Positions 26,501 through 33,605 of a stretch of 33,605 bases of DNA are shown one piece after another. The DNA comes from Deltaproteobacteria bacterium (GTDB lineage Bacteria > Myxococcota > Myxococcia > Myxococcales > JAHFDP01). The stretch spans positions 1-33,605 of the forward strand of contig JAHFDP010000047.1 of assembly GCA_023248955.1 (NCBI GenBank), written 5' to 3'. The position numbers and the translations under genes are program-made. The first letter of the stretch is position 1; each line of letters begins with the position of its first letter. The notes beneath the pieces are model-generated. The model was given only the letters and a program-made list of their open reading frames with translations, made no database searches and was not told where the DNA came from.

Positions 26501-27293
26501 TCGTCCCTTCATTTTGCGCCGCACCAAAGATCAGGTCGCGCCGGAGCTGCCTCCGCGAACGGAGATCACGGTCGGCGTGGATCTCTCCGCAGACGAGCGC
26601 AAACTTTACGAAGATGCGCGCCTGCTGGCCGCGGCCCGCGTGGCTGGACTGGTGGACGGCGGAAGCGATCAGGCCCGTTTTCAGGTGCTCGCGGAAATCC
26701 TCCGATTGCGGCAGCTGGCTTGCCATCCGCGGCTGCTCGATCCCGAAAGCACGGTGACATCCTCAAAATTGACCGAATTCGAGGAGCTGCTCGAAGAGCT
26801 CACCGCCGAGGGCCACCGTGCGCTGGTCTTCAGCCAATTCACGAGCCACCTGGCGCTGGTGCGGCAGGCGCTCGATGCGCGCGGCATCGATTACCGCTAC
26901 CTCGACGGCGCGACGGCCCCCGAAGAACGGGAGCGACAGGTCGACCGCTTCCAGCGCGGCGAGGGCGCCTGCTTTTTGATTTCGCTCAAGGCGGGCGGCA
27001 TGGGCCTCAATCTGACCGGCGCCGATTACGTCATTCATTTAGACCCTTGGTGGAATCCGGCGGTCGAGGATCAGGCCACGGGCCGCGCGCATCGCATCGG
27101 GCAGGACAAGCCCGTGACAGTGTATCGCCTGGTGGCGCGCGGGACGATCGAAGAGGGAATTCTCGCGCTGCACAACGAGAAGCGGGATCTGGTGGCCGGA
27201 GTGTTGGATGGAGCTGACTCGGCAGGGAAGCTGACGACGGCGCAGCTGGCGGCGTTGATTCAAGGAGGGGAGACGGGGCCTCGAGAAGCTTGA
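23559..27293 (+). CDS. SWIM zinc-finger SNF2-family helicase/ATPase
   Basis: A protein of up to 1244 residues, related to HepA/SNF2 DNA translocases. Residues 1-250 are unassigned. A SWIM zinc site lies at 268-279 (C268, C270, C277, H279 in TCSCNHPAERCPH). A long middle domain of unknown fold follows (about 300-770). The SNF2 motor starts near 775 (LRPYQRDGFLWLMRL). Its Walker A is DDMGLGKT (807-814), its DEAH box 900-903, and its C-terminal lobe has GLNLTGADYVIHLDPWWNPA, then ATGRAHRIGQ. All motor motifs are intact. The start is uncertain: GTG at 23559 gives the whole frame, and ATG at 23673 is an alternative; neither has a strong ribosome binding site. The 3' 263 nt overlap the Bax1-like gene on the other strand. 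Its likely role is DNA remodelling or repair. Confidence 0.93.
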   Translation: MAILPLDDERGAPLAQLISSAPAGSPAEAALNEPPGFFMAEANLSHRASVLLNSVISLREVTTLREALTLDHARLARWVHRLDLPQVADEIARSATSHLQRAQSLPNVPEDPEAVEAWAAEQQITADLDTPIDELLPFVDQQTRASLYGAHLTVREILIYATTPSRVPSMHATRVRAVARAWLARTARAASVPPTALPQNERLAKLVRQIDREHNRQHKRNTRSSQQVKISFQKDPPLFRLNVQGDWQRGLYPATVSFDAVEPTPSTCSCNHPAERCPHRAPALTALRSLLCEAGNPAVVEMADWLALPTWERALRALERVTISADDTEAVLSWRIRDDVLLAVEPYLHVPRKNGKLSAGSRIGAEKRQSLVLPDHERRVMELLERDSHPNHALQTYRALELLIGHPRLVLADEPDMTVVVRRARLELALVLDEDRNVRAVPTLDGDEAAAQEFLRATRTRNGRLIGWLRREKRECLLVEISESQFEILAVLARSNPIFPPEAQPALLERLGALERMITVRLPAELAGETVAADTRLLLRLRLRSPGVSFDAFVQPLRGGPIFPPGEGPSRTTALYNGGRRSAERDLDAEKSRAREILTSLPLATALEQKPFSFDLMSDEAALDLAAHLRDHPREDLVVEWPADRERLSVTRAASSSDLRVVVEQGRDWFGLKGDVNVDGQKVALADLLAAVRRGERYVRIGERGWMALSAELRQRLAPAAEAVYESRAGLEVGPTSAAAVETLAEGAGEFEACKAWRVLQKRFATAQTFEPKVPTSLRAKLRPYQRDGFLWLMRLAEWGVGACLADDMGLGKTVQALAVLLARAKLGPALVVAPTSIGFNWVREAQRFAPSLNVRLYSERDRAGAMKAMAGEVIVMSYGLLARDAAQLSAVRFATLVLDEAHAVKNAGTRRARAARDLNADWRFALTGTPMENRLGELWSLFRVLTPGLLGSWEQFRERYAAPIEREKDSARRAALANMIRPFILRRTKDQVAPELPPRTEITVGVDLSADERKLYEDARLLAAARVAGLVDGGSDQARFQVLAEILRLRQLACHPRLLDPESTVTSSKLTEFEELLEELTAEGHRALVFSQFTSHLALVRQALDARGIDYRYLDGATAPEERERQVDRFQRGEGACFLISLKAGGMGLNLTGADYVIHLDPWWNPAVEDQATGRAHRIGQDKPVTVYRLVARGTIEEGILALHNEKRDLVAGVLDGADSAGKLTTAQLAALIQGGETGPREA

Positions 27294-28368
27294 GCACAAC
27301 CGCGGCATCGACGCGTCGCTTGAACTTGACGATTTGCGTTCCCAACAGCACGTCGGCCTCCCCGCAATTTCGCTCTTCGTCAACGCAGAGAATGAGATTC
27401 GTGAGGTTGGCATCTCTGAGGGTCGCGCACTTTCTCTCCAAGTAATCGGGCGTCCAGAATCCCGCGATCTCAAGGAACCACCGTCGACCTCCTAGGCGAT
27501 GCACCAGCGCAAAATCCGGAAAGATTAGTTTTCCGTTCGCATCGATCGGCTCGGGCTCGCGCACAAGATCCCACTGCGGAGCAAGCCGGCCGAAATCCTT
27601 GGCAAAACGTTCCTCCAAGCGGCTGTCGTAAACGTTGGGGCTCGCGGACGGAAAAATCGGATCACCCGATTGGACCTGAAACGAGAATCGCTGTCGTCCC
27701 AGCACGCACTCGGCCTCGAGCACAAACCGGTGGCACCAGGCGAGCATCGGCACCAACTCCGCCAGTGCCCGCCCGTACAAGAGCGTCCGGCGAAAGAGCG
27801 AAAAGGGACCGGAGAGTTCGAGCATGGCACCACGGCCATCCAGCCGCGACGAAACAGTTCCGATGAGACCACGAAGTTTGGTGTGGCGAACGATGTGGCG
27901 CGTATTGCCCTCGAGCTCAAGCCGCACCGACGTCGACCGAGAAAGAAAATGCTGGACCAGAATTAAGTTCGCGCGCAAAGCGAGCTCTACCGGAGAAATG
28001 GGTGCATTCGGCGGCGCAACTTTCCGCTCGCCGGGAAGATCGGCGAAGAGAGATTCCGAGAGCGCTTCTTCCGTCACGCCGAGCGCCCTGGCCACTCCCT
28101 TCAATGCATCCATTGGATTCTGCGTGGCGGCGGCCATAAACAACGCCGCACGCGCCTCTTGCGGAGGTACCGCAGCGCCACTGTGGCTCCGCCAGAGCTT
28201 GTCCAGCGCGCGCATGGCAGCCAGTCGCTTCGCTTCCGGGCTGACGCATGGCAGCGGCTGTTTCAGGCGCTCATCCAGCTCGCGACGCGTCCGTCCGGAG
28301 AAGCGTTCGTACTCGTCCAGAAGGACCCGAATCCAAGGGTGGTCATGCTCGGCAAGAAAGTGCGGCAC
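27031..28368 (-). CDS. DUF790 / Bax1-like nuclease partner of XPB helicase
   Basis: A 445-residue protein of the DUF790 family, known from archaea as Bax1, a nuclease that binds XPB helicase. Seen here: SLFRRTLLYGRALAELVPML, the SRLEERFAKDFG block with E252, and the PDF-x(14)-E arrangement D285 to E300 (LIFPDFALVH, then WFLEIAGFWTPDYLERK). These are typical PD-(D/E)xK-like positions. GTG at 28368 is chosen because AAGGGAG lies just upstream; it is 19 nt after the helicase stop, and a longer frame would overlap the helicase. The family-like core ends near residue 363. The remaining 80 or so residues are Pro/Ala/Arg-rich and encoded opposite the SNF2 3' end, so the true tail may simply be read-through. 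Confidence 0.85.
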   Translation of the reverse strand: MPHFLAEHDHPWIRVLLDEYERFSGRTRRELDERLKQPLPCVSPEAKRLAAMRALDKLWRSHSGAAVPPQEARAALFMAAATQNPMDALKGVARALGVTEEALSESLFADLPGERKVAPPNAPISPVELALRANLILVQHFLSRSTSVRLELEGNTRHIVRHTKLRGLIGTVSSRLDGRGAMLELSGPFSLFRRTLLYGRALAELVPMLAWCHRFVLEAECVLGRQRFSFQVQSGDPIFPSASPNVYDSRLEERFAKDFGRLAPQWDLVREPEPIDANGKLIFPDFALVHRLGGRRWFLEIAGFWTPDYLERKCATLRDANLTNLILCVDEERNCGEADVLLGTQIVKFKRRVDAAVVLKLLEAPSPLLESTPPAAPSSASLPSQLHPTLRPPDPASRCAAREFPLRSSRAPPGDTLSRACPARCDARGPWPDPRPPDSTKGLNE

Positions 28369-28387
28369 GATCGCTCCCTTCTGAATG

Positions 28388-29797
28388 CTAAAGGGCTGCT
28401 GCCGTAGGGGAGCCAAGGGCCTCACGCCTCCTTTCCGCTTGCCGCACTTCGATCGTTCCACGGGAAACCAACTCGTAAACCCTCGCGCGCTTGCCTGGCG
28501 CCGGCCGCAAAAGCCGCCCCACGCGTTGCACATGCTCGCGATTCCCCAGCGTTCCGCCGACGACAATGGCCACCTCGGCATCGGGAACATCGAGCCCTTC
28601 GTTGAGGACGCGGGCGGAAACTAGAGCACGCAGCTCGCCCGAACGAAATCGCGTCAGCGCCGTTTCGCGTTCCCGCCGGCCGATATGACAGGTGATCGGC
28701 ATGATGAGATGCCTCCTGGCCACGGCGTAGGCGGTCTCGTTATCGGCGGTGAAGACGATCACCCGAGCATCCCGGTGGCGCGAGAGAAGCGTCGAGACAG
28801 CTTCAGCTTTGGCTTTCGTAAAAGCGATTCGACGCCGCAAGGAACGCCAGGCTGCGAGCGCCCTCCGGCCCTCGTCCGTGCGAGCGGCGCCGCGCGCGAA
28901 CTCTTCCCACGTTGCCCCCGGCATCGACCGTTCGGAAAGAGACCGATAGTTCCGGAACGTATTCAGCTCGGCTTCGTAAGCACGCCGTTCTCCCGGATCG
29001 AGATCGAGGTTCATCACCACCGTTTCAAAATCGGACAAAAATCCGCCCGCCAGATCGCCGATCGCAAGCCCATAGACGACCCCCCCGATCAGCTCGGAAA
29101 GCCGCTCCATGCTGGCCGACGGTGTGGCCGTGAGCCCCAAGCGCGCAGGCGCCGTGCACATCTCCAGCGCCTCATCTCGCAAGCCGTTTCCAAAGTGGTG
29201 CGCCTCATCGACAACCAGGAGCCCAAATCGATTCCCGATCTGCGGCATCTGCCGGAAGGCGCTCTCGAAGGTGGAAATGGTCACCTGCGCCAACTCATGG
29301 TGACCATCGCCAAGCCGCCCGATCGTTTTGGGATAAGCCACGCCCAGCGCTGCATGCCACTGGTCGAGAAGCACCCGCGTCGGAACGAGACACAACGTGG
29401 AAAGTTTCGTTTGCGCCATCGCGCCAATGGCGACGCGGGTCTTGCCGCTTCCGGTGGGAAGGACGACGAGCCCGCGCGCACACGCTCGTTCCCAAGCGGC
29501 CAACGCCTCGGCCTGATACGGCCGCAGAGAAGAATCCGCCCAGCCCGCGGTTGCGGGCAGTAGTGCTTGAACTCGACTCTCAACGGCGATCGCCTGCGCG
29601 GTAAGGTCCCGCTGCAAGGATTCGTGCCGGTATGCCGGGGCACGGAAAGCCTTGACCCGCGCGTCCCAGAGAACGCCCGGCAAGCGTGCAACGACCGACG
29701 CGAGATCGTCACGATACTCAAAAAGAATGGTGCCTCTGTCGAACTTCATCGCCAGCGGCGCACCCGCTGGAGATGTTGCTGCTGCCTTCGTCGTCAT
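28388..29797 (-). CDS. XPB-like superfamily 2 DNA helicase
   Basis: A 469-residue DEAH helicase. The N-terminal segment (ILFEYRDDLASVVARLPGVL) resembles the damage-recognition domain of archaeal and bacterial XPB. The motor has LRPYQAEALAAW (motif Q-like), Walker A GSGKT (116-120, K119), DEAH (197-200), TATPS (223-227), and in the second lobe SARVLNEGLDVPDA and QRVGRLLRP (Q424, R425, R428). All catalytic motifs are intact. The ATG at 29797 is chosen because GGAGGG lies five nt upstream. It is followed after 19 nt by the Bax1-like gene; helicase plus Bax1 is a known functional pair for opening and cutting DNA at lesions. An archaeal-type repair role is inferred. Confidence 0.92.
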   Translation of the reverse strand: MTTKAAATSPAGAPLAMKFDRGTILFEYRDDLASVVARLPGVLWDARVKAFRAPAYRHESLQRDLTAQAIAVESRVQALLPATAGWADSSLRPYQAEALAAWERACARGLVVLPTGSGKTRVAIGAMAQTKLSTLCLVPTRVLLDQWHAALGVAYPKTIGRLGDGHHELAQVTISTFESAFRQMPQIGNRFGLLVVDEAHHFGNGLRDEALEMCTAPARLGLTATPSASMERLSELIGGVVYGLAIGDLAGGFLSDFETVVMNLDLDPGERRAYEAELNTFRNYRSLSERSMPGATWEEFARGAARTDEGRRALAAWRSLRRRIAFTKAKAEAVSTLLSRHRDARVIVFTADNETAYAVARRHLIMPITCHIGRRERETALTRFRSGELRALVSARVLNEGLDVPDAEVAIVVGGTLGNREHVQRVGRLLRPAPGKRARVYELVSRGTIEVRQAERRREALGSPTAAAL

Positions 29798-30198
29798 TGC
29801 GCCCTCCCCGCCCTTCAAGCAAGGAGGACGCTAGCACCGGGGTCTGACATCGAGATTTTCGCTTATTCACCGAGGGGTCGGGGCAGCGTGAACAGAAGGA
29901 AGAGCTGTCGATTAATCGGCAGCTCTTCAGCCCGACGCGCAATCATGCGCGCGACGGCGGGTGGGGTGAGCCCGGGATCCGACGGAGCGCTTCCAGCGCC
30001 TCCGCCCGGGCCGGCGGCGCTTCCAATATGCGCCGATTCACTCGGCTTAAGCCGGAAAACCACAGTTGCCCTTACCTGCGACGGCCGAGCGCGGCCCGTC
30101 TACTTCGGGCAAAGGACAGGTAACGGCAAGGCTGGGGATTTTTCGAGTCGTAGGTCAGAGCGCACGTCTCCGCGGGCGTCGGCGATCTTTTCAATAGA
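29798..30198 (-). other. Region upstream of the XPB operon with a possible gene remnant
   Basis: About 400 nt between the helicase start and the insertion sequence. The minus strand has an open stretch, with no clear start, from an in-frame TAG near 30102 to TAA at 29863, encoding a fragment with AVARMIARRAEELPINRQLF. I do not recognise it. It could be the end of a gene cut off by the insertion sequence, or chance. The operon promoter must lie here but I cannot point to it. Confidence 0.3.
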
Positions 30199-30229
30199 TG
30201 GGAAGGTGGGCAGGTCGGCCTGGCGGGCC
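30199..30229 (+). repeat. Left terminal inverted repeat of the insertion sequence
   Basis: Begins TGGGAAGGTGGGCAGGTCGG and ends in CTGGCGGGCC. It pairs with the reverse complement of the right end (TGGGAAAGAGGGCGAGTCGG, then CTGGCGGGCC with a one-base gap). Confidence 0.8.
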
Positions 30230-30270
30230 GACCCACCCCATGCAACCACACGTTGAAAAGGAGATACCGC

Positions 30271-31524
30271 ATGTCGTTGACGAAATCGAGGGCCCGACGC
30301 GCAGTGCGACGGGCGGAGCACGTGGACTTCGAAGGAGTGAAGGACCCGCGGGAGCGTGGTCGTCACAATCATCAGGGCCTGCTGCGGCTCTTGGTCGTGG
30401 CGCTGGCAAGCGCCAAGCGGGCGTTGCGGGCGGTGGAGAGCGTGGGCGACGATCTGTCGCGGACGACGTTGCGCAAGCTGGGCCTGACGAAAGCGCCGTC
30501 GGACACGCTGCTCTACCAGTTGCTTGCGACGCAGCCGCTGGTCGGATTTGCGCAGGTGCTCGTGCGGCAGGTCAAAACGGCGCTGTTGCACAAGCACATC
30601 GAGAACGACCTGTTCGAGGAGGGCGTCGTCGCCATCGACGGCAAGGCGGTTTGGAGCGGCATCTTCGCCGCGGACCCGCACTGCCGCGAGCAGACTGAAA
30701 ACGGGCGCACCTACCACGTGCTGATGGCGCAGCGAGCGTGCCTGGTGTCGTCGTCGGCGCGACCGTGCGTCACGCAGCGTTTGATCGCCAAGAGCGCCGG
30801 TGAGGCGGACACGTTCAAGCTCACCTTCGGCTTTCTGATGAAGAATTTCCGTCGGTCGTTCGAGGTGATTACGCACGACGCTGGTGGCGTCTCGCGGGAA
30901 AACGCGCGGCTCGTCAACGAGGCGGGCAAGGCCTACGTGTTTGCGGTGAAAGGAAATCAGCCGCGCGTGCACATGGCGGCGCAGTCTCGCCTCGGTTGCA
31001 AGGAAAACGACGGGGACGCCGCGCGCATCGGCGAGACCTTCACACAGGAGCGTGTCGACGGCGCTCTGCTGCGCCGTGAGATCTGGCGCTGCTCTGTGCA
31101 GGCCGACGACCCAGAGATCGAATTCGCCGGCGCACGGCAACTCTGGCGCGTGCGGCAGACGGCGACGCGGACGCTTCCGGGCGGGAGTGTCGAGCACACG
31201 GTCGAGGATCGCTACGTCATCAGCAATCGAGTCTTTTCGGCGCAGAAGGCGCTCACGCTCCTGCGCCTCCACTGGGGAATCGAGAACGGCCCGAACTGGA
31301 CCATGGACGTGGTCCACGGCGAAGACGCCGGCTCTCCTTGCCGCAACGGCCGCGGCGTCGCCGTGACCAGCTGGCTGCGATTGCTCGCGTACAACCTCGT
31401 CTCGATGTGGAGGCGCAAACTGCCGCCGCGACGCGACGAGGGCGTCGCTACCTGGGAACGGGCTTGCGCCACCCTTGAACGTGCGCTGTACTTCGACCGG
31501 ATGGATCTCGTCACGCTCGCTTAA
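30271..31524 (+). CDS. ISAs1-family-like DDE transposase
   Basis: A 417-residue transposase that moves the surrounding element. The N-terminal part (DPRERGRHNHQGLLRLLVVA) matches the transposase-associated domain of ISAs1 elements. The catalytic acids are D123 (VAIDGKAV), D203 (ITHDAG) and E338 (LHWGIENG), followed by the family block WTMDVVHGED. The frame is intact, so the protein may be active. The ATG at 30271 has GGAG at a good distance; a TTG six codons earlier lies upstream of that site. The sequence is diverged from textbook ISAs1 members, so the family call is by motif only. Confidence 0.9.
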   Translation: MSLTKSRARRAVRRAEHVDFEGVKDPRERGRHNHQGLLRLLVVALASAKRALRAVESVGDDLSRTTLRKLGLTKAPSDTLLYQLLATQPLVGFAQVLVRQVKTALLHKHIENDLFEEGVVAIDGKAVWSGIFAADPHCREQTENGRTYHVLMAQRACLVSSSARPCVTQRLIAKSAGEADTFKLTFGFLMKNFRRSFEVITHDAGGVSRENARLVNEAGKAYVFAVKGNQPRVHMAAQSRLGCKENDGDAARIGETFTQERVDGALLRREIWRCSVQADDPEIEFAGARQLWRVRQTATRTLPGGSVEHTVEDRYVISNRVFSAQKALTLLRLHWGIENGPNWTMDVVHGEDAGSPCRNGRGVAVTSWLRLLAYNLVSMWRRKLPPRRDEGVATWERACATLERALYFDRMDLVTLA

Positions 31525-31525
31525 C

Positions 31526-31555
31526 GGCCCGCCAGCCGACTCGCCCTCTTTCCCA
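31526..31555 (-). repeat. Right terminal inverted repeat of the insertion sequence
   Basis: Starts directly after the transposase stop. It is the imperfect inverse of 30199-30229 (25 of 30 aligned positions match). Confidence 0.8.
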
Positions 31556-31897
31556 AAGACAACCGGCGTTTCTCGACACACGTCGGAGATCGTGTGCCCT
31601 CAGCACCTCTCCGATTCCGATTCCACTGCGCGACACGCGCCACGACCGGAATGCAAGAAACAGACCCGATCAAATCTGCCGTTTGAACCTTCACGGGAGT
31701 TGTATAGCTACTCCCTGATTCATAGACAAAAACCTGGTTCCCATCGGCATTTGGTACACGCCAGCGGGTGGTCCCCATCTTCTAACAAGCTCATTCGCGT
31801 CGCCGTTTTCCCACGATCGAAGCATCATCCGGTATCCAGCTTCCGTGGCGCACCCGAGGCAGACCGCCGCCGACAGCGTCAGTAACCGCCTTAGCAT
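31556..31897 (-). pseudogene. Frameshifted small lipoprotein gene
   Basis: The start is MLRRLLTLSAAVCLGCATEA, a lipoprotein signal with a cysteine after LG, followed by a WGPP motif (ELVRRWGPPAGVYQMP). Just after that, near 31740, the frame runs on to a stop. But the -1/+2 frame continues a sensible sequence (DGNQVFVYESGSSYTTPVKV), and a later frame holds ARVAQWNRN. Restoring one base near 31740 rejoins the first two. The 3' end then runs into the insertion sequence. This looks like a small WGPP-type lipoprotein family gene, broken by one or more indels and possibly truncated by the insertion. A sequencing error at the first shift cannot be ruled out. Confidence 0.65.
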
Positions 31898-31926
31898 TTT
31901 ATTTTTTTCTCCCTCAATTTTCTGTA

Positions 31927-31960
31927 CGGGGCTGTGCCGGATAGAACCGAAACAGCCCCG
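31927..31960 (-). terminator. Hairpin directly after rpoC
   Basis: A 9-bp perfect stem, CGGGGCTGT paired with ACAGCCCCG, around a 16-nt loop, begins 6 nt after the rpoC stop in the direction of transcription. The sequence after it is A-rich rather than T-rich, so it is not a textbook intrinsic terminator. Position suggests the end of the rpoBC transcript. Confidence 0.5.
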
Positions 31961-31966
31961 CGCGTT

Positions 31967-33605
<1,639 letters not shown>

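Larger units (their letters stand above)
30199..31555 (+). mobile_element. Insertion sequence, ISAs1-like transposase, about 1.36 kb
   Basis: A single transposase gene is flanked by imperfect inverted repeats, left at 30199-30229 and right at 31526-31555. About 25 of 30 aligned positions match, with one gap, and TGGCGGGCC is the longest shared run. The right repeat begins 1 nt after the transposase stop. No target-site duplication of 8-10 bp is visible outside the repeats, so the ends may have decayed or the true tips may differ by a few bases. Confidence 0.85.

Noticed and set aside
29863-30104. Minus-strand fragment as the end of a TonB-like or other named gene
   Set aside because: No motif could be recognised, and there is an in-frame stop upstream; kept only as a possible remnant without a function.
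30100-31581. A 493-codon minus-strand frame across the transposase
   Set aside because: It is antisense to the intact DDE transposase and has no domain similarity.

Overview
The window is GC-rich bacterial chromosome dominated by a long ribosomal protein and translation gene cluster on the minus strand. The order is that of the fused str, S10, spc and alpha operons. The small S14 with two CxxC pairs, the four-cysteine S4, the zinc-lid adenylate kinase, a CHASE2 adenylate cyclase and a SWIM-SNF2 helicase would fit Myxococcota or a related deltaproteobacterial lineage. That placement is inference from gene style, not a database result.

Layout from left to right. Positions 1-3325 (minus) hold the 5' part of accD, a CHASE2-type adenylate cyclase and a GNAT acetyltransferase, read as GNAT > cyclase > accD. 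Positions 3340-3843 (plus) hold a one-helix membrane protein of unknown function that meets rplQ tail to tail. Positions 3840-22173 (minus) are the translation cluster, transcribed rpsL > rpsG > fusA > rpsJ > rplD > rplW > rplB > rpsS > rplV > rpsC > rplP > rpmC > rpsQ > rplN > rplX > rplE > rpsN > rpsH > rplF > rplR > rpsE > rpmD > rplO > secY > adk > map > rpmJ > rpsM > rpsK > rpsD > rpoA > rplQ. A good sigma70-type promoter precedes rpsL. Three genes often found in this arrangement are absent from their usual slots: rplC (rpsJ and rplD are 2 nt apart), tuf (between fusA and rpsJ) and infA (between map and rpmJ).

Positions 22426-27293 (plus) hold a small exported-looking His/Pro/Lys-rich protein, a diiron ferritin-like protein starting directly after its stop codon, and a large SWIM-SNF2 helicase. 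Positions 27031-29797 (minus) hold an XPB-like helicase followed by a DUF790/Bax1-like nuclease partner, whose reading frame overlaps the SNF2 3' end on the opposite strand. Positions 30199-31555 are an insertion sequence with an ISAs1-like transposase and imperfect terminal inverted repeats. Next to it is a frameshifted small lipoprotein gene (31556-31897, minus). The right edge (31967-33605, minus) is the 3' part of rpoC. The usual rpoC-rpsL neighbourhood is thus split by about 9.8 kb of repair-type, metal-protein and mobile genes.

The most unusual structure lies between secY and adk (8570-8795, minus): three tandem 74-bp units. Each encodes a 25-codon ORF with its own GGAGG-type ribosome binding site. 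Each stop overlaps the next start as ATGA, giving a chain secY > mini-ORF > mini-ORF > mini-ORF > adk. Each unit also folds into two hairpins. One buries the following start codon, and the other carries a compensatory base-pair change between copies. This looks like a translation-coupled leader cassette for adk, or a palindromic repeat that has captured the adk start site. I know of no named family for it.
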